Of a stretch of DNA of 64,000 nt, positions 1 to 8,426 are shown one piece after another. Source of the DNA: Methylobacterium sp. E-065 (GTDB lineage Bacteria; Pseudomonadota; Alphaproteobacteria; Rhizobiales; Beijerinckiaceae); NCBI RefSeq assembly GCF_022829605.1, contig NZ_JAKSYD010000106.1:1-64000 (forward strand), written 5' to 3'. The translations under genes and the position numbers were made by a program. Under the pieces are notes generated by a model. It made no database searches, was not told the origin of the DNA, and saw only the letters and a list, made by a program, of their open reading frames with translations. Position 1 is the first letter of the stretch; every line of letters starts with the position of its first letter.

Positions 1-54
1 CCGCCGCAGATCGTCGGCCGTGAAGTCCTCACGCAGCCGCACCGCAGATGACAT
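1..54 (-). CDS. IS630-like transposase, N-terminal 18 residues only (cut by window edge)
   Basis: A minus-strand ATG at 54 opens a reading frame that runs off the left edge. It is preceded by a clear Shine-Dalgarno, GGAGGG six bases upstream. The 18 visible residues (MSSAVRLRE then DFTADDLRR) resemble the N-terminus of IS630-family transposases, which begin with a helix-turn-helix module that typically continues with a Lys/Ala/Arg-rich helix. Only the very start is visible, so the family call rests on a short match. A terminal inverted repeat would be expected somewhere between 60 and 136, but I could not delimit it. Confidence 0.5.
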   Translation of the reverse strand, partial: MSSAVRLREDFTADDLRR

Positions 55-136
55 GGCAAACCCTCCGGTTCACCTCATCGAATCAGATCCAGAGCCGCAA
101 CGATACCCCGTGAGTCAGCCTCACCGTCGATTGGTA

Positions 137-361
137 TTACCCCTCGTGCGGAACACCTTCCTCGACACGGGACGCCAGCGCGAACCCCACAGCCATGGCC
201 ATGGCCTCGGCATGGGCGATCAGCGCGGGATCACCGGCTTCTCTGGCCGCCTGGAGGAGCTCGATTGCGTGATGTCCAAGGCGGAGGTCGATCTCGGTAT
301 CGCCCGCGCGCAAAGCTGCACCGCCGGCACCGTCGTTCTGAATTTGATCAATCATTGGCAT
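137..361 (-). CDS. Small hypothetical protein, 74 aa
   Basis: This short ORF is the last gene of a leftward operon. Its start overlaps the end of the isochorismatase gene by 14 bases, which supports translation by coupling. The product is rich in Ala, Gly and Glu, has no membrane segment or signal peptide, and has a helical middle part around LGHHAIELLQAAREAG. I recognise no family. A second in-frame ATG lies two codons downstream. It could be a spurious frame, but codon use and the operon overlap favour a real gene. Confidence 0.5.
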   Translation of the reverse strand: MPMIDQIQNDGAGGAALRAGDTEIDLRLGHHAIELLQAAREAGDPALIAHAEAMAMAVGFALASRVEEGVPHEG

Positions 362-962
362 GGGTCGAGTTGGGGGCGAACGCAGTCGGGCTGAAGGGTG
401 ACGAAGCGGCGATCCAGCTTTGCGTGCTCATGACATCCCCGAAGGCACGCAGGACCGCGCTGACCGAGCGGTGGATATCGGCGGGGGTGATCCCATCGAG
501 GCCGTGGCTCGCTGAGGCGTCGCTCAGGAAGGTGATGTCCTGGCCGCGGTGGAAACCGTCGATCGCGGTGGCGAGGCACGCGGCCTCGCCGGCGAAGCCC
601 GCGATGACCAGCGGCGGAGAGCCCCGCTCCATGACGTCGGCGAAGGCCGGGCTGGCGTAGCAGGAGGGCCGGTCCCGATCGAAGATCATGTCGCAGCCCT
701 GCGGCTCGAAGCCCTCGATCCAGCGGGCGAAGCGGGTGCCCGCCTGGAACAGCGGTGCCCCGATCCAGCGGACGTAGGCGACCTGGATGCCGCTTTCGCG
801 GGCATGGTCGAGGGCGAGCCGGCAGTTCGAGAGCGCCGGGCCGATGCTCGGAAGCGCCAGCGGCCGGCCTGCGACCTCGTATTCCTGCTGCATGTCGACC
901 AGCACCAGCACTGGAACGCTGCGCGGCCGCCGGTAGAGCGCCGGATTGATCTGGCGCGTCAT
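348..962 (-). CDS. Isochorismatase-family cysteine hydrolase
   Basis: 204 aa, the usual length for the isochorismatase-like fold (amidohydrolases such as nicotinamidase and N-carbamoyl hydrolases). The first beta strand carries the catalytic Asp (LVLVDMQQ, about residue 22). The nucleophilic Cys lies in the motif GEAACLATA followed by the expected DITFLSDAS strand. The usual catalytic Lys position appears to be Arg (FDRDRPSCYASPAF), so activity may be altered. It overlaps the upstream GNAT gene by four bases (ATGA) and the downstream 74-aa ORF by 14 bases, so the three form one leftward operon. The substrate cannot be read from sequence. Confidence 0.8.
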   Translation of the reverse strand: MTRQINPALYRRPRSVPVLVLVDMQQEYEVAGRPLALPSIGPALSNCRLALDHARESGIQVAYVRWIGAPLFQAGTRFARWIEGFEPQGCDMIFDRDRPSCYASPAFADVMERGSPPLVIAGFAGEAACLATAIDGFHRGQDITFLSDASASHGLDGITPADIHRSVSAVLRAFGDVMSTQSWIAASSPFSPTAFAPNSTHAND

Positions 963-2209
963 TGGGCAACCGCCCTGTCGACAGAGGGCCGGGTCACGGC
1001 GCGTGTTCGCGAGCGGTCGAGCGCACCCGCCCGGTGCCAGCGCCCCTCCGGCCGGATGATGACGTAGGGATCGACGCCGATGCCGATGGCCTGAGGGTGG
1101 CGTTCGGCTTCGAGCAGCATCTCCACGTAGTCGAAGTCAGAAAAGACCAATTCTTGAGCGCCCTCGAACACCCGGAAGCCGAAGCGGCTCCAGAAGCCGA
1201 CGAGGCGCTTCTGCGCGTGACCGTAGAGGCGGCGGTAGCCCTTGACCCGGGCAAGTTCGATGCCGGCGCGGACCAGGGCGAAGGCCATGCGGGTGTTGCG
1301 ATATTCGGCGCGCACCGCCAACCGTTCGATCTTGGCGAAATCCGCGAAGAAGCGGATGCGCAGGCATCCGGCGGGCTCGTCGCCGACGTAGCCGATCAGG
1401 TGGGTGGCCGAGAGGTCGTTGCCGTCGAATTCCTCCTCGTACGGGCAGGCCTGCTCGGCCATGTAGACGGCGGAGCGCAGGGCGATGACGCGGGCGAGAT
1501 CCTCCATGCTCCGCGCCACGGCGACGCTGGTTCCATGGCCGCCGGGGCGGTGGCTGTCGTAGCTCGGCGCGGCTTCGGGCTTCGATCCGCGGGCGAAGTG
1601 GTAGAGCCCGCCCTGCGTAGCGCTCGGCGGAGCAAAGCCCAGCGTCGTCAGGAGCCCGGCACCTTCCGGGGTCGCGGCGCGGGCGTAGAAATCGACGCCC
1701 TGATAGTTCGGGCTGGACAGGCGATCGAAGACCAAGCCGACCCCGCCGGCCAGGCGGCGGCGCGCATAGACGGCCCAGACATAGATGCCCGCCGGACGTT
1801 CGTGCTGACCCGCAAGCATCGCCACCGGCGGATCGGCCGCGTCGAACGTGCCCACCTTGAGGGCGGCGAGCCCTGCCGCGTTCAACATCAGGCAAGCGAC
1901 AAAGCCCTCGCCCTGCGGTGCCGCGGCGTCGAACTTGTGCCGCTGCGCGATCGCCAAGACGCTATCCGGATTGTGCGACATCACCCGCTGCACGGTCCGG
2001 AGCGGCGCAAGATCCGGCAGATCGGTCCGAGCGGCCGCGATGAGCCGTTCGAGGTCGCCCGGCGCCGGCATGAAGATCACCAGATGGCGTGCCAGCCGAT
2101 CGATCCGGATGGCGCCAAGTTCGTGGCGCTGCCGCGCAGAGATCTGGGACGGATCAAGTCGTGCCGGGTCTCCGGCAACGAATAGGGATCGATCGATGTG
2201 CACCGTCAT
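959..2209 (-). CDS. GNAT-family N-acetyltransferase with long N-terminal region
   Basis: 416 aa from an ATG at 2209 preceded by TTAGGT about eight bases upstream; an in-frame GTG/ATG further up is less well placed. The C-terminal part, roughly residues 225-370, is a GNAT domain: strand LIGYVGDEPAGCLRIRF, then IERLAVRAEYRNTRMAFALV, which fits the acetyl-CoA pyrophosphate loop region, then YGHAQKRLVGFWSRFGF. The N-terminal 220 residues are not recognised with confidence and may be a second, degenerate acyltransferase-like domain. It is the first gene of an operon with the isochorismatase-fold gene (four-base overlap) and is divergent from a LysR gene, which may control it. Confidence 0.75.
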   Translation of the reverse strand: MTVHIDRSLFVAGDPARLDPSQISARQRHELGAIRIDRLARHLVIFMPAPGDLERLIAAARTDLPDLAPLRTVQRVMSHNPDSVLAIAQRHKFDAAAPQGEGFVACLMLNAAGLAALKVGTFDAADPPVAMLAGQHERPAGIYVWAVYARRRLAGGVGLVFDRLSSPNYQGVDFYARAATPEGAGLLTTLGFAPPSATQGGLYHFARGSKPEAAPSYDSHRPGGHGTSVAVARSMEDLARVIALRSAVYMAEQACPYEEEFDGNDLSATHLIGYVGDEPAGCLRIRFFADFAKIERLAVRAEYRNTRMAFALVRAGIELARVKGYRRLYGHAQKRLVGFWSRFGFRVFEGAQELVFSDFDYVEMLLEAERHPQAIGIGVDPYVIIRPEGRWHRAGALDRSRTRAVTRPSVDRAVAQ

Positions 2210-2286
2210 CGGATGACCTAACATTCGCTTGCGGATTGACGGTTCAGCACTTCGCATCTAGCGCTCGCGCTGTATGTGCAAAAATT

Positions 2287-2314
2287 GGAACAGGGGTGTT
2301 CCGTAGATGGAACA
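2287..2314. promoter_or_regulatory. Candidate LysR operator: inverted repeat plus third half-site
   Basis: The sequence GGAACA (2287-2292), four G, then TGTTCC (2297-2302) is a perfect 6-bp inverted repeat. A third copy of GGAACA follows at 2309-2314. It sits between the divergent GNAT operon and the LysR gene, where an autoregulatory site is expected. The third half-site overlaps the first proposed start codon of the regulator (ATG at 2307), which hints that translation might begin at the later ATG, 2337. Binding is inferred only. Confidence 0.4.
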
Positions 2315-3320
2315 GGTTGCGGCGGCCCTGGGCGCCATGCCCGACTGGCAGAGCATCCGGGTGTTCCTGATCCTCGAACGCGCCGGGAGCTTCCGGTCGG
2401 CGGCCGCCCAACTCGGCGTGTCGGTCAACTCGGTCCGCCGGAGGGTCGGCGATCTCGAAGCCCTGATCGGCGCGCCCCTGCTCACCCGCCACGTGGACGG
2501 CATCCGCCTGACCGCCGAGGGTCGCGCGATCCTGGAGGCCGCGAGCCGCATGGAGGACGCGGCGTTCGGGCTGGTTCGGGCGGGCGAGTCGGCGCCGTTC
2601 TCAGAAGCCGGGGAGGTGCGGATCGCGGTCACCGAGGGGCTGGGCGCCTTCTGGCTCGCGCCGCGGCTGGTCGAGTTCCAGCGGGCGAACCCGCGCCTCA
2701 CCGTCGATCTGCGCTGCGCGATGGAATCCGCCGATGTCCTGCGGCTGGAAGCCGACATCGCGATCCAGCTGACGCGTCCGACCAGCCCGGATCTACGGAT
2801 CGTCAAGCTCGGGCGGATCCATCTGATGCCCTACGCGGCCAGGGAGTACGAGGAGACCTACGGTCTTCCCGCGGCTCCAGAGGATCTCGCGCGCCACAGG
2901 ATCGTGGTTCAGGCGAGCAGCCAGACGATCCGCCTTGAGGATTACAATCGGGACATTCCCGGTTTCCCCGCCTCGATCCCCATCGCTCTGAAGATCAATG
3001 TCAGCAGCGCGTATTATTGGGCCATCGCCAAGGGAGCGGGGATCGGCCTGCTACCGACTTACGCGAGCGCGATCGGGGCTCGGGTCGTCCCGGTGGACAA
3101 CCTCGGCCGGTACAGCCTCGATATCTGGCTGACTTACCATCCCGATGTCGAACGGATCGAGCGGGTACGCCGGACCATCGACTGGGTCCGCGCCGCCTTC
3201 GATCCCAAGCGCTATCCCTGGTTCCAGGACGCGTTCATCCACCCTCGGGACCTGCCGAGCGCGATCAAGGGCGCGCCCCTGCCCGATCTGTTCGCCGGCT
3301 TTACCGGCATGACGCCCTGA
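2307..3320 (+). CDS. LysR-family transcriptional regulator
   Basis: 337 aa. The N-terminal winged helix-turn-helix occupies roughly residues 14-75 ([20 protein letters not shown], then [20 protein letters not shown]), the classic LysR pattern. Residues 100-300 fit the periplasmic-binding-like effector domain, with a core strand [19 protein letters not shown]. The start is either ATG 2307 or ATG 2337; the helix-turn-helix begins just after the second. It is divergent from the GNAT/isochorismatase operon and lies just upstream of the urease genes in the same direction, so it could act on either side. The effector is unknown. Confidence 0.85.
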   Translation: MEQVAAALGAMPDWQSIRVFLILERAGSFRSAAAQLGVSVNSVRRRVGDLEALIGAPLLTRHVDGIRLTAEGRAILEAASRMEDAAFGLVRAGESAPFSEAGEVRIAVTEGLGAFWLAPRLVEFQRANPRLTVDLRCAMESADVLRLEADIAIQLTRPTSPDLRIVKLGRIHLMPYAAREYEETYGLPAAPEDLARHRIVVQASSQTIRLEDYNRDIPGFPASIPIALKINVSSAYYWAIAKGAGIGLLPTYASAIGARVVPVDNLGRYSLDIWLTYHPDVERIERVRRTIDWVRAAFDPKRYPWFQDAFIHPRDLPSAIKGAPLPDLFAGFTGMTP

Positions 3321-3397
3321 GCCAAGCCTGCTTCGACACCCTTGACCGCGCCGCGCGCATGATCCTTGCTCCGGCCGTCGCGACGACGAGGTTGCCC

Positions 3398-4018
3398 GTG
3401 CTGCTGACACCCCGCGAGAAGGACAAGCTGCTGATCGCCATGGCGGCCCAGGTGGCGCGCAACCGCCTGGCACGTGGCGTAAAGCTCAACCATCCGGAAG
3501 CCGTGGCGCTGATCAGCGACTATGTCGTGGAGGGCGCCAGGGACGGTCGAACCGTCGCCGAACTGATGCAGGCGGGCGCCAGCGTGCTGACCGTCGATCA
3601 GGTGATGGAGGGCGTGTCCGAGATGATCTCCGACATCCAGGTCGAAGCAACGTTCCCGGACGGAACCAAGCTGGTCACCGTTCATCATCCGATTCGCGGC
3701 GCGGCCTCGTCCGACGTGCCCGGTGCGGTGACGACGCTGCCCGGCGAGATCGTCTTCAACGCCGGCGCCGAACGCACCGTGATCGAGGTCGCCAACACGG
3801 GCGACCGGCCGATCCAAGTCGGGTCCCATTACCACTTCTTCGAAGTCAACCCGGGACTCGTCTTCGCGCGCGAGCAGGCCCGCGGCAAACGCCTCGACAT
3901 CGCCCCCGGAACCGCCGTCCGTTTCGAGCCCGGCTCGACCCGGGAGGTTGCGCTGGTGCCGCTCTCGGGCGGACGCACTGTCTACGGTTTCCGTGGTGAC
4001 GTGATGGGCAAGCTGTGA
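3398..4018 (+). CDS. ureAB: Urease gamma-beta fusion subunit
   Basis: 206 aa combining the gamma subunit (residues 1 to about 100, beginning [11 protein letters not shown] and containing [14 protein letters not shown]) with the beta subunit (about 105-206, with [19 protein letters not shown] and the end [11 protein letters not shown]). Such gamma-beta fusions are known in Helicobacter and several alphaproteobacteria. I chose the GTG at 3398 because it has GAGG six bases upstream and matches the usual UreA N-terminus; an ATG at 3359 would add 13 residues. The stop overlaps or touches the start of ureC. It forms part of the nickel enzyme that hydrolyses urea to ammonia and CO2 in the cytoplasm. 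Confidence 0.93.
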   Translation: MLLTPREKDKLLIAMAAQVARNRLARGVKLNHPEAVALISDYVVEGARDGRTVAELMQAGASVLTVDQVMEGVSEMISDIQVEATFPDGTKLVTVHHPIRGAASSDVPGAVTTLPGEIVFNAGAERTVIEVANTGDRPIQVGSHYHFFEVNPGLVFAREQARGKRLDIAPGTAVRFEPGSTREVALVPLSGGRTVYGFRGDVMGKL

Positions 4019-4020
4019 GC

Positions 4021-5748
4021 ATGGCCAACACCCCGAAGCCCGCCAGTCTCCCCCGTGCCGCCTATGCCGACATGTTTGGGCCCACGGTCGGCGACCGCAT
4101 CCGCCTCGCCGACACAAGCCTGGAGATCACGGTCGAGCGCGATTTCACCACCTATGGCGAGGAGGTGAAGTTCGGCGGCGGCAAGGTCATTCGCGACGGC
4201 ATGGGCCAGAGCCAGGTGACGAATGCCGGCGGCGCCGTCGACACGGTGATCACCAATGCCGTCGTGCTCGATCATTGGGGCATCGTGAAATGCGATGTCG
4301 GGATCGTGCGCGGCCGGATCTTCCGGCTCGGCAAGGCCGGGAATCCGGACGTGCAGCCGGGCGTCGACATCGTGGTCGGCCCCGGCACCGAGGTCATCGC
4401 CGGTGAGGGCAAGATCCTCACTGCCGGCGGCTTCGACAGTCACATCCACTTCATCTGCCCGCAGCAGATCGAGGAGGCTTTGTGCTCTGGCGTTACGACG
4501 ATGCTCGGCGGCGGCACCGGGCCGGCGCACGGCACCTTCGCCACCACCTGCACGCCCGGCCCCTGGCACATCGCCCGGATGATCGAGGCGGCCGACGCCT
4601 TCCCGATGAACCTCGCCTTCGCCGGGAAGGGCAACGCCGCCCGGCCGGAGAGCCTCGTCGAGATGGTCCGGGCCGGCGCCTGTGCGCTGAAGCTCCACGA
4701 GGATTGGGGGACGACGCCGGCCGCGATCGACACCTGCCTGTCGGTGGCCGATGCACACGACATCCAGGTCATGATTCACACCGACACGCTCAACGAGTCG
4801 GGCTTCGTCGAGGACACGATCGCGGCCTTCAAGGGCCGGACCATCCATGCCTTCCACACCGAGGGCGCGGGCGGCGGCCACGCACCCGACATCATCAAGG
4901 TGGCCGGGCTGCCCAACGTGCTGCCTTCCTCGACCAACCCGACACGGCCCTACACGCGCAACACCATCGACGAGCATCTCGATATGCTGATGGTGTGCCA
5001 CCACCTCGACCCATCGATCCCCGAAGACCTTGCGTTCGCGGAGAGCCGGATCCGGCGCGAGACCATCGCTGCCGAGGACATCCTGCACGATCTCGGCGCC
5101 CTCTCGATGATGTCTTCGGACAGCCAGGCCATGGGCCGGGTCGGCGAGGTCATCATTCGCACATGGCAGACCGCCGACAAGATGAAACGGCAGCGAGGCG
5201 CCCTCGCCGGCGACAGCTCGGGGACCGACAACCTGCGCGCCCGCCGCTACATCGCGAAGTACACGATCAATCCCGCCATCGCGCACGGGATCTCCAAGCA
5301 CATCGGCTCAGTCGAACCGGGTAAGCTCGCCGATCTGGTCCTGTGGACCCCGGCGTTCTTCGGGGTGAAGCCCGATCTCATCCTCAAGGGCGGCAGCATC
5401 GCGGCGGCGCCGATGGGCGATCCCAACGCCTCGATTCCGACCCCCCAGCCGGTGCATTACCGCCCAATGTTCGGGGCCTATGGCCGGGCGCCCTTCGCCA
5501 CCGCCCTCACCTTCGTGTCCGGCGCCGCCATCGCGGACGGTCTGCGGGAGCGCCTTGGCGTCCAGAAGGAGCTGGTCGCGGTCGAGAACGTCCGGGGCGG
5601 CATCTCCAAGGCCAGCATGGTGCTGAACGATGCCACACCGGTGATCGAGGTCGATCCCGAGACCTACGATGTTCGTGCCGACGGAGAATTGCTGGTCTGC
5701 GAGCCCGCCGAGGTATTGCCGATGGCGCAGCGCTACTTCCTGTTTTGA
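4021..5748 (+). CDS. ureC: Urease alpha subunit (catalytic)
   Basis: 575 aa from ATG 4021; a GTG at 4015 overlapping the ureAB stop is an alternative two codons upstream. All catalytic features are visible: the nickel-binding pair His141/His143 ([11 protein letters not shown]), the lysine that becomes carbamylated at 224 ([10 protein letters not shown]), His253 ([12 protein letters not shown]), His279 ([15 protein letters not shown]) and the flap region [20 protein letters not shown]. Length and the C-terminal MAQRYFLF are typical. It hydrolyses urea using a dinuclear nickel site loaded by UreEFG. Nothing suggests inactivation. Confidence 0.98.
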   Translation: MANTPKPASLPRAAYADMFGPTVGDRIRLADTSLEITVERDFTTYGEEVKFGGGKVIRDGMGQSQVTNAGGAVDTVITNAVVLDHWGIVKCDVGIVRGRIFRLGKAGNPDVQPGVDIVVGPGTEVIAGEGKILTAGGFDSHIHFICPQQIEEALCSGVTTMLGGGTGPAHGTFATTCTPGPWHIARMIEAADAFPMNLAFAGKGNAARPESLVEMVRAGACALKLHEDWGTTPAAIDTCLSVADAHDIQVMIHTDTLNESGFVEDTIAAFKGRTIHAFHTEGAGGGHAPDIIKVAGLPNVLPSSTNPTRPYTRNTIDEHLDMLMVCHHLDPSIPEDLAFAESRIRRETIAAEDILHDLGALSMMSSDSQAMGRVGEVIIRTWQTADKMKRQRGALAGDSSGTDNLRARRYIAKYTINPAIAHGISKHIGSVEPGKLADLVLWTPAFFGVKPDLILKGGSIAAAPMGDPNASIPTPQPVHYRPMFGAYGRAPFATALTFVSGAAIADGLRERLGVQKELVAVENVRGGISKASMVLNDATPVIEVDPETYDVRADGELLVCEPAEVLPMAQRYFLF

Positions 5749-5781
5749 AGTCCCAACGGGCAAAGTAACTGGAGGCCCGGA

Positions 5782-5931
5782 ATGATTAAGGCCGACCTGA
5801 GCGGCTGGGTTGAGGAACAGGTTCAGTGGCTGCGTGAAAATTCATTCGACGAACGCGATGTGCCGAACCTGACCGATGAGGTGCTAACCTTGGATTTCAT
5901 TCCGCGTGCGCTGAGTTCCCTGGCGCGATGA
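5782..5931 (+). CDS. 49-aa ORF resembling the N-terminus of DUF29 proteins
   Basis: This ORF lies between ureC and ureE. It has an excellent ribosome-binding site, GGAGG six bases before ATG 5782, and its stop overlaps the ureE start by four bases (ATGA), so ureE is probably translationally coupled to it. The product pattern W..EQ...LR.......D..NL..E...L (residues 9-39, GWVEEQVQWLREN then DVPNLTDEVLTLD) resembles the first helical part of the DUF29 family, whose members usually have about 140 residues. It may be a truncated DUF29 gene kept as a leader for ureE, or a small functional protein. Base use is slightly more AT-rich than the flanking genes. Confidence 0.65.
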   Translation: MIKADLSGWVEEQVQWLRENSFDERDVPNLTDEVLTLDFIPRALSSLAR

Positions 5932-6404
5932 TCCGCGCCACCCGCATTCTCCGCCGCGATACCCTCTCGGGCGGCGAGATCATCGACCGGGTCGTCCTCG
6001 ACCATGGCGACCGCCATCGGAGGCGTATTGCCATGCGGGGCATCGGCGGCCTCGGCTTCCTGCTCGATTTGCCCGCACCCGCCGTGCTGGAAGACGGCGA
6101 CGCCCTCGTCCTCGACGATGGCCGCTTGGTCTGGGTCGAAGCGGCCGCGGAGCGCCTTCTCGAGATTCGGGCGCCGAACGATCTGGCCCTCAAGCGCCTC
6201 ATCTGGCACATCGGCAACCGGCACATTCCGGCTGAGATCGGCACGGACGCAATCTGGATCGCTGACGATCACGTTCTCGCCACGATGGTTAGGGGGCTCG
6301 GCGGCACAGCGGCCCACGTGGAGCGGCCGTTTCAACCCGAAGGCGGCGCCTACGCGAGCAGTCACGAGCATGGCCACCACGACCATCCCCATGCCGCCGG
6401 CTGA
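5928..6404 (+). CDS. ureE: Urease accessory protein UreE (nickel chaperone)
   Basis: 158 aa. The N-terminal domain (1-70) and the metal-binding C-terminal domain, with [15 protein letters not shown], match UreE. The last residues are His-rich ([15 protein letters not shown]), as expected for a nickel-storage tail that donates Ni to the apo-urease complex with UreG. The start overlaps the 49-aa ORF by four bases, and the end overlaps ureF by 35 bases. Confidence 0.93.
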   Translation: MIRATRILRRDTLSGGEIIDRVVLDHGDRHRRRIAMRGIGGLGFLLDLPAPAVLEDGDALVLDDGRLVWVEAAAERLLEIRAPNDLALKRLIWHIGNRHIPAEIGTDAIWIADDHVLATMVRGLGGTAAHVERPFQPEGGAYASSHEHGHHDHPHAAG

Positions 6405-7080
6405 GATCCCGGACGCGCTCCGATTGATGGCTTGGCTGTCACCGGGCTATCCGGTCGGCGCCTATGCATACTCGCACGGCCTGGAGTGGGCCGCCGAAGC
6501 CGGTGACATCCGCGACGAGGCGAGCCTCTTGGACTGGCTGTTGGATGTCTCCGCGTACGGGTCGCTGCGCAACGACCTCATCCTGGCCCACCATGCCCAT
6601 CGGGCCGCGCAGGCTGAGGATGGTGCCGCACTGGCCGCGCTCAACGATCTCGCCTTGGCTTTGGCCCCGTCACGTGAATTGCATCTGGAGACGAGTCAGC
6701 AGGGCCGCAGCTTCCTGGACGCGACCGTCGCGGCGTGGCCCTGCCCATCCCTGTGGGCCGTGGCCTCTCATCTGTCGGGCCCGGTCGCCTATCCCGTAAC
6801 GGTCGGCGCTTCCGCTGGAGCGCACGGCTTGGCACCCGAGCCGACGCTCGCCGCCTATGGGCTCGCCTTCATGCAGAACCTCGTCTCGGCGGCTCTACGG
6901 GCGGCACCGGTCGGTCAGACGGCTGGCACACGAATCATCGCAGCCCTTGCTCCACGTCTTGCCGCATTGGCGACCGAGGCCAAGGACGCGGATCTCGATG
7001 CCCTCGGCGCGGCGACGATCCGCCTCGATCTCGGCTCCTTCCGCCACGAGACCCAGTATTCTCGTATCTTCCGATCCTGA
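6370..7080 (+). CDS. ureF: Urease accessory protein UreF
   Basis: 236 aa from ATG 6370, which lies inside the ureE tail, as is common in this operon. The N-terminal motif [19 protein letters not shown] is characteristic of UreF, and the rest is mostly helical with the family core [21 protein letters not shown] (split here for length: [20 protein letters not shown]). UreF is thought to act as a GTPase-activity modulator in the UreD-UreF-UreG complex that carbamylates the active-site lysine and inserts nickel. A UreD partner is not in this window. Confidence 0.93.
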   Translation: MATTTIPMPPAEIPDALRLMAWLSPGYPVGAYAYSHGLEWAAEAGDIRDEASLLDWLLDVSAYGSLRNDLILAHHAHRAAQAEDGAALAALNDLALALAPSRELHLETSQQGRSFLDATVAAWPCPSLWAVASHLSGPVAYPVTVGASAGAHGLAPEPTLAAYGLAFMQNLVSAALRAAPVGQTAGTRIIAALAPRLAALATEAKDADLDALGAATIRLDLGSFRHETQYSRIFRS

Positions 7081-7089
7081 GCGCGCAGC

Positions 7090-7713
7090 ATGACCCCATC
7101 GAACGGACCACTTCGCGTCGGAATCGGCGGTCCTGTCGGATCCGGTAAAACCGCCTTGATGGAGCAGCTCTGCAAGCGCTTCCGAGACCGCTACGAGATC
7201 TGCGCGATCACCAATGACATCTATACCAAGGAGGATGCGCGGATCCTCACCGTAGCGGGCGCGCTACCGGAGGAACGCATCCTCGGCGTCGAGACCGGCG
7301 GTTGTCCGCACACGGCGATCCGCGAGGACGCCTCCATCAATCTCGCCGCAGTGGCCGAGATGAGCCGACGCTTTCCGAAGCTCGATCTGGTCCTGATCGA
7401 ATCCGGCGGCGACAACCTTGCCGCAACCTTCTCGCCGGAACTCGCCGATATCACCCTCTATGTGATCGACGTCGCCGGCGGCGAGAAGATCCCGCGCAAG
7501 GGCGGTCCCGGCATCACGCGGTCGGACCTGCTGATCGTCAACAAGACCGACCTGGCGCCATTGGTCGGAGCGGACCTGTCGGTCATGGAGGCCGACACGC
7601 AGCGGATGCGCGGTACGCGGCCCTACGTGTTCGCGTCCCTCCGCGAAGGGGCCGGTGCCGACTTTGTGGCGCGGTTCATCGAGGAGGCGGGCGGGTTGGG
7701 AGCGAGTCGCTAA
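7090..7713 (+). CDS. ureG: Urease accessory GTPase UreG
   Basis: 207 aa. The P-loop GPVGSGKT is at residues 14-21. The metal-binding motif with Cys and His appears as [13 protein letters not shown], and the nucleotide specificity motif as [17 protein letters not shown]. UreG is a SIMIBI-class GTPase that couples GTP hydrolysis to nickel delivery into urease. It lies nine bases after ureF and ends the visible urease operon. Its stop overlaps the end of the convergent small secreted-protein gene. Confidence 0.97.
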   Translation: MTPSNGPLRVGIGGPVGSGKTALMEQLCKRFRDRYEICAITNDIYTKEDARILTVAGALPEERILGVETGGCPHTAIREDASINLAAVAEMSRRFPKLDLVLIESGGDNLAATFSPELADITLYVIDVAGGEKIPRKGGPGITRSDLLIVNKTDLAPLVGADLSVMEADTQRMRGTRPYVFASLREGAGADFVARFIEEAGGLGASR

Positions 7714-7934
7714 CGGCCCGCCTCAGCGGAGCGCGACCGAACCGCATGAGTCATTGGCACGCCCATCAACCCATCCAGCCGGCTCATGCGGGCGTCGAAG
7801 TCGCGGAGCGCAGTGTCGCGCGTTTTAAGGGCGGCGTTGAGCGGAGGCTTGGCCGGTCCCCGTGCCGGCCGGGCTTCGGCGACCGGGGCGACGAGACAAG
7901 CAATCAGGGTAAGCAGGGTCAACGTGCGGGCCAT
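7710..7934 (-). CDS. Small predicted secreted protein, 74 aa
   Basis: The N-terminus [21 protein letters not shown] is a convincing Sec signal peptide with cleavage after AEA. The mature part is about 50 residues, basic and Ala/Arg-rich ([21 protein letters not shown]), with no recognised domain. GAGG lies about ten bases before the ATG. It is convergent with ureG and overlaps its stop by a few bases. No link to urease is implied. Confidence 0.55.
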   Translation of the reverse strand: MARTLTLLTLIACLVAPVAEARPARGPAKPPLNAALKTRDTALRDFDARMSRLDGLMGVPMTHAVRSRSAEAGR

Positions 7935-8426
7935 GGGTGAAGTGCCTCACCATCTTCCGTGTCTGAAACGGATCTTATATCCATAAGCTCGGCCGAACCG
8001 TAGCCGTGTGCGTCAGCGCACAATTTGGTAATTGATGCTGCCAGCGCGCTGTGACTGACAGCTAACGAACACTGCTCGATCCCGGAGTATGGGGCACTTT
8101 TCGGATTGTGACGCAGATACAAAGTCTGCGTCGACGCGCCGATCTGCCATTTATTGGTACCTTCATCGCCCCTTTTTGTCTGAGCCGGCTCGAGCATTCG
8201 TCTTTCGGCTCCCGCCGCCTCGCGTTCGGCTGATCTTGTGCGTTCCCGCCACCTCGGCGGTTATGGCGCTGATCGATTAGGCAGGCATCGGGAATCGCAA
8301 ACCCGGACATCAGCGATGAGCATCGCGCTCATCATCGTCGCGGTCGGCGTTGCGGTGGCGATCAGCCTCTACACACGCCCCGGTCGTGAGTGGGCCTGGA
8401 GCCATGGATCGTGTGGAAGCGCGGCG
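7935..8426. other. Intergenic stretch, no convincing gene
   Basis: This 492-base stretch is less GC-rich than its surroundings and contains no well-supported gene. It should hold the promoter of the small secreted-protein gene. A plus-strand frame from ATG 8316 starts with a hydrophobic segment (MSIALIIVAVGVAVAIS), which could be a small single-pass membrane protein, but it lacks a good ribosome-binding site and then runs antisense into potI, so I do not call it. A short inverted repeat CTTAT/ATAAG lies at 7974-7987. Confidence 0.5.

Noticed and set aside
962..2185. Long plus-strand open frame opposite the GNAT gene
   Set aside because: It is the antisense shadow of a high-GC gene, without a recognisable domain, and the minus-strand frame has GNAT motifs. 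The same applies to other long opposite-strand frames across ureC, hom, ABC-F and the transporters.
7919..8197. 92-codon minus-strand frame upstream of the small secreted-protein gene
   Set aside because: No domain and unnatural composition; it overlaps the start of a better-supported gene.
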